A DNA stretch of 64,000 nucleotides from IMG/VR virus record IMGVR_UViG_3300009481_000010, positions 1 through 64,000 of that record. The stretch is one strand, 5' to 3'. The translations under genes and the position numbers were made by a program. Position 1 is the stretch's first letter; the number at the start of each line of letters is the position of its first letter. Origin of the DNA: a virus. Shown here one piece after another: positions 6,423 through 12,477 of this stretch. Below the pieces are notes generated by a model, which had not been told where the DNA came from, ran no database searches, and saw only the letters and a list, made by a program, of their open reading frames with translations.

Positions 6423-6484
6423 TTCAATCGGAAGAACATCTGATTCCAAACCAGAAGAACGGGGATCGTAACCTCGGTGGTGTG
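6413..6484 (+). tRNA. tRNA-Trp(CCA)
   Basis: Acceptor ACGCCAC/GTGGTGT, D stem GTTC/GAAC, anticodon loop TTCCAAA (CCA) on a four-pair stem, T arm CGGGG-ATCGTAA-CCTCG with an unusual T loop (A54). First ten nt overlap the end of the HNH gene. Confidence 0.75.
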
Positions 6485-6523
6485 CTACGACTTTTCCAGA
6501 AGTCGCATAAAGAACTGGGATAT

Positions 6524-6612
6524 ACCTCGGTGACAGAATGGTATTGTACTTAGCTGTTAACTAAGAGTCTCCCCTTAGTCGGGGGGTGGAGGTTCGAATC
6601 CTCCCTGGGGTG
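6524..6612 (+). tRNA. tRNA-Asn(GUU) with long variable arm
   Basis: Acceptor ACCTCGG/CTGGGGT, anticodon stem CTTAG/CTAAG with loop CTGTTAA (GUU), T arm GGAGG-TTCGAAT-CCTCC. Between them is a 22-nt variable region with a CCCC-TTAGTC-GGGG hairpin. Asn tRNAs are normally class I with a 4-5 nt variable loop, so this arm is unexpected. Confidence 0.88.
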
Positions 6613-6857
6613 CTTATTACAAAGTGGTGGCTGAAAAGAGCACTGTTCCTTTATACAAGTGTCAAGCAGTTAGTTAGTCTTGGTGCGTAAGACAGGCAAT
6701 TAGTAAGACCTATCGAAGTGTTTAGGGGCAGAAGAAGAATTAGTCACTCTTCCATTCGATCTGACTAATCGGATGATGTAGGTCAGTATATTAACCCTGC
6801 TGCAAGGGGCGTAATAGCTTATACTGGTAATCCTACCCACTTTCGTACATACAACAT
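6613..6857 (+). other. Non-coding stretch between tRNAs
   Basis: No supported ORF. One tRNA-anticodon-like hairpin (CCCT-GCTGCA-AGGG near 6796) but no matching T arm. Either decayed tRNA or an unknown RNA. Confidence 0.3.
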
Positions 6858-6930
6858 ACCATCTGGACCCCCTGGGAGGGATACTACTCTGTCGAAGTAG
6901 TCGTTGCGAGTTCGAATCTCGTAGGTGGTG
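6858..6930 (+). tRNA. tRNA-Asp(GUC)
   Basis: Acceptor ACCATCT/AGGTGGT, D stem CCC/GGG, anticodon stem CTACT/AGTAG with loop CTGTCGA (GUC), T arm GCGAG-TTCGAAT-CTCGT, five-nt variable loop. The convergent HNH gene ends two nt away. Confidence 0.9.
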
Positions 6931-6931
6931 C

Positions 6932-7615
6932 TTATCTTGGACGATTACCGTTTTTATTACGGGACTTAAAGGTATCAAGCTGTGTATCACAGTTAGGACA
7001 AACAAGTCTCACGTTTTCTAAACGCCAGTCGTTCGAAATACCATTGATATGATCTAAAATCATTATCATTGGTTTACCATTCCAAAATGGTTCTTGGTTA
7101 CAGATAGAACAGTTTGAGCCATTTAGTTCGGCTAGACAAGACTTCATAGAAGGTGAACATCTATGTGTATTATTATTGGTAAGTAGTCCAGAAGATTTAA
7201 TTTGTGCTAATGCCTTATTTCGCCTATCTTGACTATAACAGGAATGAGAGCAAAATTTCTTATGTTTATGACTCATAGATCGCATACAAGTCATACATTT
7301 CTTTTCTCGTCTTTTTACCTTATATGTATTTCCATTATTATCATTTTCATAATGAACCCCTTTCTCCCTCTTAGGGGATACTGAATTATTATAAGAGGCA
7401 GAACAAGATTTATTACAAAAATTATGATCGGAAATCTCTGACGGTACTTTTTCAACATCTTTACTACAGTAATCACACTTAGTAATGATCCGTTTACGTT
7501 TTCCCTTCTTAAAACATTCTTTAGAACAAAAGTGACTGACTGTTCTGGAAATATCAACATTCCTTTTTTCAAAGGTTTTGCTGCAAAAGTCACACAAAAT
7601 AGCGGTTTTTGACAT
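6932..7615 (-). CDS. HNH endonuclease with multiple Zn fingers (copy 3)
   Basis: 227 residues on the minus strand, ATG complement at 7613-7615 with SD CGGAGA upstream. Several Cys pairs in the N-terminal 110 residues (CDFCSKTF, CDYCSKDV, CMTCMRSM) precede an HNH core near residues 165-215 (CSICNQEPFWNG, LDHINGISNDWRLENVRLVCPNCDTQ), with DHINGI and CPNC as the nuclease signature. Own promoter on the minus strand; ends against tRNA-Asp. Confidence 0.9.
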   Translation of the reverse strand: MSKTAILCDFCSKTFEKRNVDISRTVSHFCSKECFKKGKRKRIITKCDYCSKDVEKVPSEISDHNFCNKSCSASYNNSVSPKREKGVHYENDNNGNTYKVKRREKKCMTCMRSMSHKHKKFCSHSCYSQDRRNKALAQIKSSGLLTNNNTHRCSPSMKSCLAELNGSNCSICNQEPFWNGKPMIMILDHINGISNDWRLENVRLVCPNCDTQLDTFKSRNKNGNRPR

Positions 7616-7655
7616 AGTAGTCTCCGTGTTGATGAAATGATTCGAAGTTCATTAT

Positions 7656-7661
7656 ATTATA
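7656..7661 (-). promoter_or_regulatory. Extended -10 promoter of minus-strand HNH gene
   Basis: Minus-strand TTTTAGTGTATAAT, 41 nt before the HNH start codon. The same TTTTAGTGTATAAT word precedes the endonuclease gene at 48766. Confidence 0.7.
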
Positions 7662-7682
7662 CACTAAAACCGCGAAAATACT

Positions 7683-7755
7683 GGAACTATGGTGTAGGAG
7701 GTACGCACAGAAGATTGAAGTCCTGCGGGGTCTGGTTCAACTCCAGATAGTTCCA
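7683..7755 (+). tRNA. tRNA-Phe(GAA)
   Basis: Acceptor GGAACTA/TAGTTCC, T arm TCTGG-TTCAACT-CCAGA. The anticodon arm is irregular: stem CAGAA/TCCTG with one mismatch encloses the eight-nt loop GATTGAAG, giving U33 and GAA. Confidence 0.75.
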
Positions 7756-7790
7756 CTTTAAGGCTTGACAACTAGGAAAAGGATAGTAAA

Positions 7791-7991
7791 ATGACTGAAG
7801 GTTCATGGTTTTGCGTATTTGGAACTGCTGTTCTAGTTTTTTCATCTACGGTGATTGGTGGTTGTTGCTATTCTGAAGCGACAAATAGACAGCATATTCA
7901 AAAGATGCACGAGCTTGGTTACAAGAAAGTAGTTGAGCGTGTTCCAAGTGAAATGACAAGTGTTTCTAAGTGGGTTAAAAAGGAAGAATAA
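7791..7991 (+). CDS. Small membrane protein
   Basis: 66 residues, SD AAAGGATAG before ATG 7791. N-terminal hydrophobic segment (WFCVFGTAVLVFSSTVIGGCCY, residues 5-26), then a polar basic tail. Looks like a single-span or lipoprotein-like peptide; function unknown. Stop overlaps the next ATG (TAATG). Confidence 0.65.
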   Translation: MTEGSWFCVFGTAVLVFSSTVIGGCCYSEATNRQHIQKMHELGYKKVVERVPSEMTSVSKWVKKEE

Positions 7992-8173
7992 TGGCTAGGT
8001 ATACAAGTTGTGGTTTTAGAATTCGTGGTAAGAATCATGAAGAAGGTAGACACCACACTTCACAGAACCGAGAAATGCGTGGTAGAGTTAACTCTGCTAC
8101 AAGTAAGCATCGTGAACCTTGGGCTAATGCCCCTAAAGGTTGGAAGCCTCCAGTGTTTATGAATGACGAATAG
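7991..8173 (+). CDS. Small hypothetical protein
   Basis: 60 residues, coupled to the previous gene (TAATG). Basic, Arg/His/Gly-rich (RGKNHEEGRHHTSQNREMRGR), no hydrophobic segment. Function unknown. Ends at TAG immediately before tRNA-Leu(CAA). Confidence 0.55.
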   Translation: MARYTSCGFRIRGKNHEEGRHHTSQNREMRGRVNSATSKHREPWANAPKGWKPPVFMNDE

Positions 8174-8176
8174 CAT

Positions 8177-8253
8177 GGCGATATGAGTGGAACTTGGCAT
8201 ACCTACCTGTTTCAAAAATAGGTGTTTTGTGGGTTCGATCCCCACTATCGCTA
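8177..8253 (+). tRNA. tRNA-Leu(CAA) with short variable loop
   Basis: Acceptor GGCGATA/TATCGCT, anticodon stem CCTGT/ATAGG with loop TTCAAAA (CAA), T arm GTGGG-TTCGATC-CCCAC. The variable loop is only TGTTTT (6 nt), whereas bacterial Leu tRNAs are class II. Confidence 0.88.
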
Positions 8254-8284
8254 CTCAATCTAGGATCTCGAAAAAGAACAATAC

Positions 8285-8431
8285 ATGATCAAACTTCTCA
8301 AGAGAATTATATGTAAAATAGGATGGCATGGAACAAGAACATATACTGGGGATGACGGATGTTCAGTACATGCAAAGTGTAATTGGTGTGGGTATGAAGG
8401 AATGATAGACTCTCAGGGTAATCTATTTTAG
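8285..8431 (+). CDS. Small Cys/His protein, possible zinc knuckle
   Basis: 48 residues, ATG 8285. C-terminal half has CSVHAKCNWCGYEG, a CxxxxxCxxC arrangement that could hold zinc. Short basic N-terminus. Lies between two Leu tRNAs. Function unknown. Confidence 0.5.
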   Translation: MIKLLKRIICKIGWHGTRTYTGDDGCSVHAKCNWCGYEGMIDSQGNLF

Positions 8432-8442
8432 AATATGGTGGA

Positions 8443-8538
8443 ATGATGGAAGACTCTATCTACTTTTTAGGTTTTTGTGTTCTAGGACATGGAATACTAA
8501 ACTTCGTCCGAAGTTGGATGTACTATTCAATTAGATAA
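8443..8538 (+). CDS. Possible 31-residue membrane peptide
   Basis: ATG 8443 to TAA 8536, GTGG upstream. Mostly hydrophobic (YFLGFCVLGHGILNFV). Fits the many tiny membrane peptides of this genome but support is limited to composition and position. Confidence 0.4.
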   Translation: MMEDSIYFLGFCVLGHGILNFVRSWMYYSIR

Positions 8539-8544
8539 AAATAT

Positions 8545-8620
8545 GGCGACGTGACGGGAACTCGGTATACCTGAATAGCTTAAAACTATTTGTTTGTGGG
8601 TTCGACTCCCACCGTCGCTA
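8545..8620 (+). tRNA. tRNA-Leu(UAA) with short variable loop
   Basis: Acceptor GGCGACG/CGTCGCT, anticodon stem AATAG/CTATT with loop CTTAAAA (UAA), T arm GTGGG-TTCGACT-CCCAC, variable loop TGTTT (5 nt). Paralogue of tRNA-Leu(CAA) at 8177; both lack the long arm expected of Leu tRNAs. Confidence 0.9.
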
Positions 8621-8639
8621 CTTCGGCTAACGCCGTTAT

Positions 8640-8712
8640 GAAGACATAGCTCAGTTGGCAGAGCAGCGAGTTCTAACCTCGTGTGTCATGGGTTCGAGTC
8701 CCATTGTCTTCT
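8640..8712 (+). tRNA. Amber suppressor tRNA, anticodon CUA
   Basis: A textbook class I cloverleaf: acceptor GAAGACA/TGTCTTC (7 of 7), D arm GCTC-AGTTGGCA-GAGC, anticodon stem GCGAG/CTCGT with loop TTCTAAC, so U33-C34-U35-A36, T arm ATGGG-TTCGAGT-CCCAT. Anticodon CUA reads UAG only. It is among the best-folded tRNAs of the array, arguing against decay. It lies 44 nt upstream of a gene with two in-frame UAG codons. The amino acid it carries is not evident from sequence. Confidence 0.93.
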
Positions 8713-8756
8713 TGGTTACTAAGTACTTTCGAGAAATTTTACAAAGGAAAATTTTG

Positions 8757-9575
8757 ATGTTGTAGACTCACGACGAATTTCTGAAACACGGCGAACTTGT
8801 TTGGGAATACCTGCAAAGAATCATAAGTGGGGATTGGGAAGGGATGAAGATCCCGGATTGGTTGTTGGAGTATCACTCGCAACTGGTCTCAAACTTACCA
8901 GACATTGAAACACTGAGGCAGTATACTGTATATCACGATTGCGGTAAACACCTCGTAAGATACTATGATGACGAAGAAAAAGTCCATTATCCAGATCATG
9001 TAAATGCTTCTGCGAACTACTGGTTAGAGAATGGTGGTAGTGAAGAGGTTGGTGAACTTATCAGAAACGATATGTTCTTCCATACCTGCAAAGCGAAAGA
9101 TGTTGAAGAGTCAACACTGACCAACGAACAACTTTCAACCCTACTACTTGCATCACTAGCTGAACTTCATGCGAATGCAGAAATGTTCGGCGGTATTGAA
9201 TCAACCAGCTTCAAGATCAAGTACAAACAAGTCAACAGGCGTGGAAAGAAATTTTGTGAGAGACTGAACGATCCATAGGGTCATACCTATGTCTTTGTTC
9301 GGAATGATATCCCTGACTCCCAGAAGGCTGTGCAGGGCGGTCATGCAGCATTAGAATCTGCACGAAAATTCAAAGAGGACAATCATCCATCTTTGGTTTA
9401 CCTTCGGGTAAAGAATGAGGCGAAACTTCGAAAGGTCATCAGGGAACTGATCGATAACGAAATTGATTTCGTAGTGTGGCGGGATGATATCTTCAGTGAT
9501 GAGATCACTGCGGTGGCTACTCAGCCACTGCATGGGGATAAGAGGAAACTGCTTAGGAGATACTCACTATTATGA
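8757..9575 (+). CDS. HD-like domain fused to peptidyl-tRNA hydrolase 2-like domain through in-frame UAG codons
   Basis: One frame from ATG 8757 to TGA 9573, interrupted only by TAG at 8763-8765 (codon 3) and 9276-9278 (codon 174). The start has AAAGGAAAATTTTG upstream, the same leader as the SPFH gene at 15734. Codons 4-29 are coding-like (THDEFLKHGELVWEYLQR) and the frame continues into an HD-like domain (YHDCGKHLVRYY). After the second TAG the frame runs straight into a PTH2-like fold: YVFVRNDIPDSQKAVQGGHA, VKNEAKLRKVIREL, DEITAVATQPL. That domain has no in-frame ATG or GTG early enough to include its first strand. Without suppression only an internal start at ATG 8844 could give the HD part alone. 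PTH2 enzymes cleave peptidyl-tRNA; that activity here is inferred. Confidence 0.85.
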
Positions 9576-9766
9576 GTTATGAAGACAAAAGATATACACT
9601 TTTTTGGGATACTCATGCTGGTGTCGTTGCGAGACCAGATGATGAAGGTGAATGGGTAAGGCATGAACATGCACAATCCAAGATTGATAAGCTGGAATCT
9701 AAAATAGAGGATCTTGAAGAGAGACTGTATGATGCTTGGGAACAGGCAATGGGTGAGGATCTTTAG
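9572..9766 (+). CDS. Small coiled-coil protein
   Basis: 64 residues, ATGA overlap with the end of the PTH2 domain. N-terminus SYEDKRYTLFWDTHAGVV is strand-like; the C-terminal half is a short coiled coil (SKIDKLESKIEDLEERLYDA). Function unknown; co-translated with the HD/PTH2 gene. Confidence 0.6.
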   Translation: MSYEDKRYTLFWDTHAGVVARPDDEGEWVRHEHAQSKIDKLESKIEDLEERLYDAWEQAMGEDL

Positions 9767-9800
9767 CAATCTGGCGATAGCCAGTGGTGACGGGGCGGAA

Positions 9801-9902
9801 ATGACACTGAGGTGGAAAAAACAAGAACATTGGGTCTTGACAGAGGATGAATCCCCTTTACAATACACTATATCAAGTCAGGCTTCAAGAACGTCTGGCT
9901 GA
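9801..9902 (+). CDS. Doubtful 33-residue ORF
   Basis: ATG 9801 to TGA 9900 (MTLRWKKQEHWVLTEDES...). A promoter lies inside it, so it would have to be read from upstream transcripts. Kept only as a candidate. Confidence 0.2.
   Translation: MTLRWKKQEHWVLTEDESPLQYTISSQASRTSG
9837..9864 (+). promoter_or_regulatory. Sigma-70-like promoter
   Basis: TTGACA 9837-9842, 16-bp spacer, TACAAT 9859-9864. It would drive the small zinc-binding genes at 9935 and 10087 and the following tRNAs. Confidence 0.8.
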
Positions 9903-9934
9903 GAGTTTACGAAGATCCTTATGAGGGTTCGAGT

Positions 9935-10090
9935 ATGACTAGAATTCGAGGGTGTGATGTTTGTGAGGGTAGTGGGCTAGTTCCTATGGGTGATGATGCA
10001 AGGGGACTAGAAGACTGTTTGGAGTGTGGTGGATACGGTCATCCGATTGGTGAATTCACCGAAGTCAATCCAGATGGAACAAGTAAATGA
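9935..10090 (+). CDS. Small DnaJ-like zinc-knuckle protein
   Basis: 51 residues with two CxxCxGxG-type knuckles (CDVCEGSG and CLECGGYG), the pattern of the DnaJ Cys-rich domain. Only these two of the usual four repeats are present, so it would form one zinc site. ATGA overlap with the next gene. Role unknown. Confidence 0.65.
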   Translation: MTRIRGCDVCEGSGLVPMGDDARGLEDCLECGGYGHPIGEFTEVNPDGTSK

Positions 10091-10290
10091 ACAACTTAGT
10101 ATTACCAATCTGCCCTAAGTGTAATGATACATTGTTCGTAACTAAACGAAATGACTATAATGGTATGACACATTCATGCAAGCACCACTGTAGTCAATGT
10201 GATATTGTCTGGGAAGGCAATCAAAAACGTAGATCGGTCTGCTCTTATGCAGTTCAAGGTAGTCCGAAATACTATAACCCTAACGGGTAA
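10087..10290 (+). CDS. Small zinc-ribbon protein
   Basis: 67 residues. CPKCNDTLFVTKR and CKHHCSQCDIVW provide two Cys pairs of a zinc ribbon. Overlaps the preceding stop (ATGA). Could be a nucleic-acid-binding or adaptor peptide; no specific family recognised. Confidence 0.65.
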   Translation: MNNLVLPICPKCNDTLFVTKRNDYNGMTHSCKHHCSQCDIVWEGNQKRRSVCSYAVQGSPKYYNPNG

Positions 10291-10294
10291 TTAT

Positions 10295-10365
10295 GGTTCT
10301 GTGGTATAATGGTATTATTCCTGTTTTGTAATCAGGAGATCAGGGTTCGATTCCCTGTGGAACCT
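10295..10365 (+). tRNA. tRNA-Thr(UGU)
   Basis: Acceptor GGTTCTG/TGGAACC, D arm GTAT-AATGGTATTA, anticodon loop TTTGTAA (UGU) on CCTGT/TCAGG with the inner pair open, T arm CAGGG-TTCGATT-CCCTG. Confidence 0.9.
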
Positions 10366-10382
10366 CTTTAGGATAACGCAAC

Positions 10383-10583
10383 GTGAAACCTGTAGGATAC
10401 AAAGACTTCGTTCGTGATGACGGTTACAAGGATCGTCAGAACATGAAGCAACTGGTTGAGAAGATGAATAAGTTCATCAATGAGGGTGAAAGACCCTTAC
10501 TTCCAGTTAATGTGGAAACTCACCATACTGGTGAGGGAGAATTCTTCCTTCGCCTGTGGTATAGAGAAGGGTGGGAGATATAA
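10383..10583 (+). CDS. Hypothetical protein
   Basis: 66 residues with GTG start at 10383. Helical N-terminal half (NMKQLVEKMNKFINEGERP) then a strand-rich end (ETHHTGEGEFFLRLWYREGWE). No family recognised. Stop overlaps the next start (TAATG). Confidence 0.6.
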   Translation: MKPVGYKDFVRDDGYKDRQNMKQLVEKMNKFINEGERPLLPVNVETHHTGEGEFFLRLWYREGWEI

Positions 10584-10831
10584 TGGTTCAAAAGGGATGC
10601 ATTTGTGGATCTGGTGATCTTCCAACAAATTGTTGTAATATGGTTTCTTTATATGATGTTCTGGAAATCATAGACGGAATAGAAGAACTCGAAGGTGAAA
10701 TGCCTGATAGTACATATGAAGTGCTTCTTCGAGTAGCGGCTAGGAAAGAAGCTCTTGAGCAATTTCTTCGAGAAAATATCAGAATGGTAAAAACAGAAAT
10801 TCGGAATGAGGTGCTTGCACTAAATTCCTAA
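10583..10831 (+). CDS. Hypothetical protein with Cys-rich N-terminus
   Basis: 82 residues. Start ATG 10583 is preferred over an upstream in-frame GTG because GTGGGAG lies at SD distance. N-terminus CICGSGDLPTNCC resembles the SEC-C-type CxCGSG zinc motif in shortened form; the remainder is one long helix (LLRVAARKEALEQFLRENI). Function unknown. Confidence 0.6.
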   Translation: MVQKGCICGSGDLPTNCCNMVSLYDVLEIIDGIEELEGEMPDSTYEVLLRVAARKEALEQFLRENIRMVKTEIRNEVLALNS

Positions 10832-10904
10832 CGCCCTATAGTGTAATGTAAGCACACTTCCTTCGGTGGAAGAGGCGGGGGTTTAATTCCTTCAGGGGCG
10901 ACCA
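10832..10904 (+). tRNA. tRNA-Pro(CGG), anticodon arm irregular
   Basis: Acceptor CGCCCTA/AGGGGCG (one mismatch), discriminator A and encoded CCA, T arm GGGGG-TTTAATT-CCTTC. The anticodon hairpin is CTTCC-TTCGGT-GGAAG, a six-nt loop, so the anticodon is CGG if U33 is the second T; UCG is the alternative. Confidence 0.65.
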
Positions 10905-10905
10905 A

Positions 10906-10979
10906 CAGGGTATGGCGTAATGATAGCGTTCTGGTCTTGGATACCAGAGGAGAAGGTTTGATCCCTTCTACCCTGACCA
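10906..10979 (+). tRNA. tRNA-Pro(UGG)
   Basis: Acceptor CAGGGTA/TACCCTG, anticodon stem CTGGT/ACCAG with loop CTTGGAT (UGG), T arm GAAGG-TTTGATC-CCTTC with U56 in the T loop, encoded CCA. The next tRNA starts at the adjacent base. Confidence 0.88.
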
Positions 10980-11066
10980 CAGAGAGTGGGCAATATTGGT
11001 ATGCCGCCTGCCTTGGAAGCAGGAGTGTCGTAAGACTGTATGAGGGTTCGATTCCCTTCTCTCTGA
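10980..11066 (+). tRNA. tRNA with long variable arm, anticodon loop reads UGG
   Basis: Perfect acceptor CAGAGAG/CTCTCTG, D stem GGC/GCC with GG in the loop, anticodon stem CCTGC/GCAGG with loop CTTGGAA, T arm GAGGG-TTCGATT-CCCTT. The strict reading is UGG (Pro), but the 17-18 nt variable region (GTGTCGTAAGACTGT) is class II as in Ser tRNAs. A one-base slip of the loop would give GGA (Ser). Identity unresolved. Confidence 0.8.
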
Positions 11067-11304
11067 TCAATGGGTTGTTCTAATACCTATTTTAGATCAT
11101 GTGACTCAGAAACCTTCGGGGAAATGCACTAGGTCGCTCCTAGGGCATAAATGTGATAGGGAGCTTAAGAGGCGAACCTGTTTACATTCTTGAACCTGTT
11201 GGGAGTATCCACTACTGGGGGCCGGTTAATAATTCCCCGAAAAGTCACCCTGTATGTAGTAGATAGGGTGAGTCACTTTCTTTACGATATATTAGGATAA
11301 AACT
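11067..11304 (+). other. Non-coding stretch with repeats
   Basis: No supported ORF. It contains a direct repeat GAACCTGTT (two copies near 11177 and 11194) and several short stems such as CACCCT/AGGGTG near 11248-11271. Purpose not evident. Confidence 0.3.
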
Positions 11305-11382
11305 ATGGACGATCATGGTAACGAAACTGAATACAAAGATGACGATGTATTTCAACACTTTGCTCACAAGTTAAACACTTAA
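11305..11382 (+). CDS. Possible 25-residue acidic peptide
   Basis: ATG 11305 after AGGATAAAACT, ending at TAA 11380. Sequence MDDHGNETEYKDDDVFQHF. The SD and spacing are good, but the length makes it tentative. Confidence 0.4.
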   Translation: MDDHGNETEYKDDDVFQHFAHKLNT

Positions 11383-11418
11383 CTTTCATATGAGTACTCC
11401 TATTTATGATTGTTAATA

Positions 11419-11502
11419 CAGAGGGTGCCGTCAAGGTGGCAAACGAGGTTTGAACCCTCGGGGAGCGTTAGTTCGTTCGGATTTCGATTATTCCACCCTC
11501 TG
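11419..11502 (-). ncRNA. Promoter-driven tRNA-like structured RNA on minus strand
   Basis: A perfect nine-pair terminal stem CAGAGGGTG/CACCCTCTG encloses 66 nt. Inside, read on the minus strand: GGA-...-TCC at D-arm position, a central hairpin CGAGG-GTTCAAA-CCTCG (T-loop-like) bracketed by AACGA/TCGTT, and TGCC-ACCTTGAC-GGCA at T-arm position. A minus-strand promoter ends eight nt before the stem. The four-arm plan and 84-nt size are tRNA-like but no anticodon arm fits. Unknown RNA class. Confidence 0.5.
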
Positions 11503-11510
11503 CTCTATAT

Positions 11511-11539
11511 ATTATATACGGAAATGGAATAAAAATCAA
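11511..11539 (-). promoter_or_regulatory. Minus-strand promoter for the tRNA-like RNA
   Basis: On the minus strand TTGATT (11539-11534), 17-bp spacer, TATAAT (11516-11511). Expected start coincides with the first base of the 84-nt stem element. Confidence 0.7.
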
Positions 11540-11607
11540 TTTTCGATTCCTTCAGCTTCCGCTTGGCAATCTAAAGGGGTTGCCTAACAGTAGGAAACCG
11601 AAAAAGT

Positions 11608-11811
11608 ATGCAAAAAGTGAATATAGAACGAGTATTTGCTGAAAGAGTTAACCTAGCAGGTAAAATGTGGGAAGACTCTCTTAATAGATATAAATCAACT
11701 TCACACTTTAGACCAATTAAAAAGTTCAGTGCTTGGTTTGATCATATCAGGTGTGGAACTGAATTCGCAAATGCTTGTGATATCTATTATGAGTATTGTA
11801 ATAAGAAGTAA
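11608..11811 (+). CDS. Hypothetical protein
   Basis: 67 residues, ATG 11608. Basic, helical (IERVFAERVNLAGKMWEDSL) with two Cys in the C-terminal half. No domain recognised. Ends just before a tRNA fragment. Confidence 0.55.
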   Translation: MQKVNIERVFAERVNLAGKMWEDSLNRYKSTSHFRPIKKFSAWFDHIRCGTEFANACDIYYEYCNKK

Positions 11812-11850
11812 CGTGAGTGTGATCTAATGGTATCTAGCACTTTTGTTAGA
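11812..11850 (+). pseudogene. 5' tRNA fragment at the end of an HNH gene
   Basis: GTGAGTG-TG-ATCTAATGGTATCTA has the layout of acceptor, positions 8-9 and D arm of a tRNA and is followed by GCACTTTTGTTAG, but no T arm or 3' acceptor follows. The convergent HNH gene reads its last residues and stop from this sequence. Probably a tRNA truncated when the HNH gene arrived. Confidence 0.45.
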
Positions 11851-12462
11851 TTTATAAAAATCAAAAAGCTTATATCCTTTCATCCATTTCTTCACTGCGT
11901 TCCCAGTTACTTTATACTTATTAGCAATAGAAGTGGCATACTTGAGAGATTTGATATCCAATATCAGATCCTCTCTTGAAGGAATATTTTTCTTTTGTTC
12001 TTTAATATAGCAAGATTTACATCTCTGTACACCATGAGAACATTCTGATCCACATTCAGTACATAACGATGGCGATCTAGGTTTTAGGATTTTAGGGGTA
12101 AACAATCCACACTCCAACGAGTGTTCTTCTCTATGGCAATTAGAGCATATTACTACACACTTATCAAGTTCTGCCTTGATTCTATCATTCAAAACAAGGT
12201 TTCTGCATTTAGAAATGTTAAAATCTTTCTGTGTTGGGTCCGTGTGGTGAAAATCAAGTGCGACTATATTATGATCATAACCGCATTTCGTACAAGAAAA
12301 CTGTTGTTTATATCCTAAGCACTGTTTCTTGAAATTCACAAGCTGTTGTTTTTTACGAATAGATTCGCACGACTTACAATAGGCCCACAACCCATTACCC
12401 TTTTTGTAAAATTGTGACGCTGGTAGTTCTTCGAAACAATGATTACATCTTTTAGTATTCAT
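11824..12462 (-). CDS. HNH endonuclease with Zn fingers and C-terminal HTH (copy 4)
   Basis: 212 residues on the minus strand. The start at 12460-12462 (MNTKRCNHCFEELP) is chosen because AGAGAGA lies upstream and the longer frame would begin inside tRNA-Gly. Order: finger (CNHCFEE...CKSC), HNH core (CTKCGYDHNIVALDFHHTDP, CVVICSNCHREEH), second finger (CTECGSECSHG...CKSC), then a helix-turn-helix-like end (YATSIANKYKVTGNAVKKWM). Architecture is typical of phage homing endonucleases with modular DNA-binding parts. Confidence 0.9.
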   Translation of the reverse strand: MNTKRCNHCFEELPASQFYKKGNGLWAYCKSCESIRKKQQLVNFKKQCLGYKQQFSCTKCGYDHNIVALDFHHTDPTQKDFNISKCRNLVLNDRIKAELDKCVVICSNCHREEHSLECGLFTPKILKPRSPSLCTECGSECSHGVQRCKSCYIKEQKKNIPSREDLILDIKSLKYATSIANKYKVTGNAVKKWMKGYKLFDFYKSNKSARYH

Positions 12463-12477
12463 AACATTCTCTCTTTT

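Noticed and set aside
8429-8538. UAG readthrough joining the two small ORFs at 8285 and 8443
   Set aside because: They are in different frames; the first frame meets TGA five codons after its TAG.
9714-9902. Overlapping 62-codon frame after the gene at 9572
   Set aside because: It overlaps a better-supported coiled-coil gene in another frame and has no ribosome-binding site.
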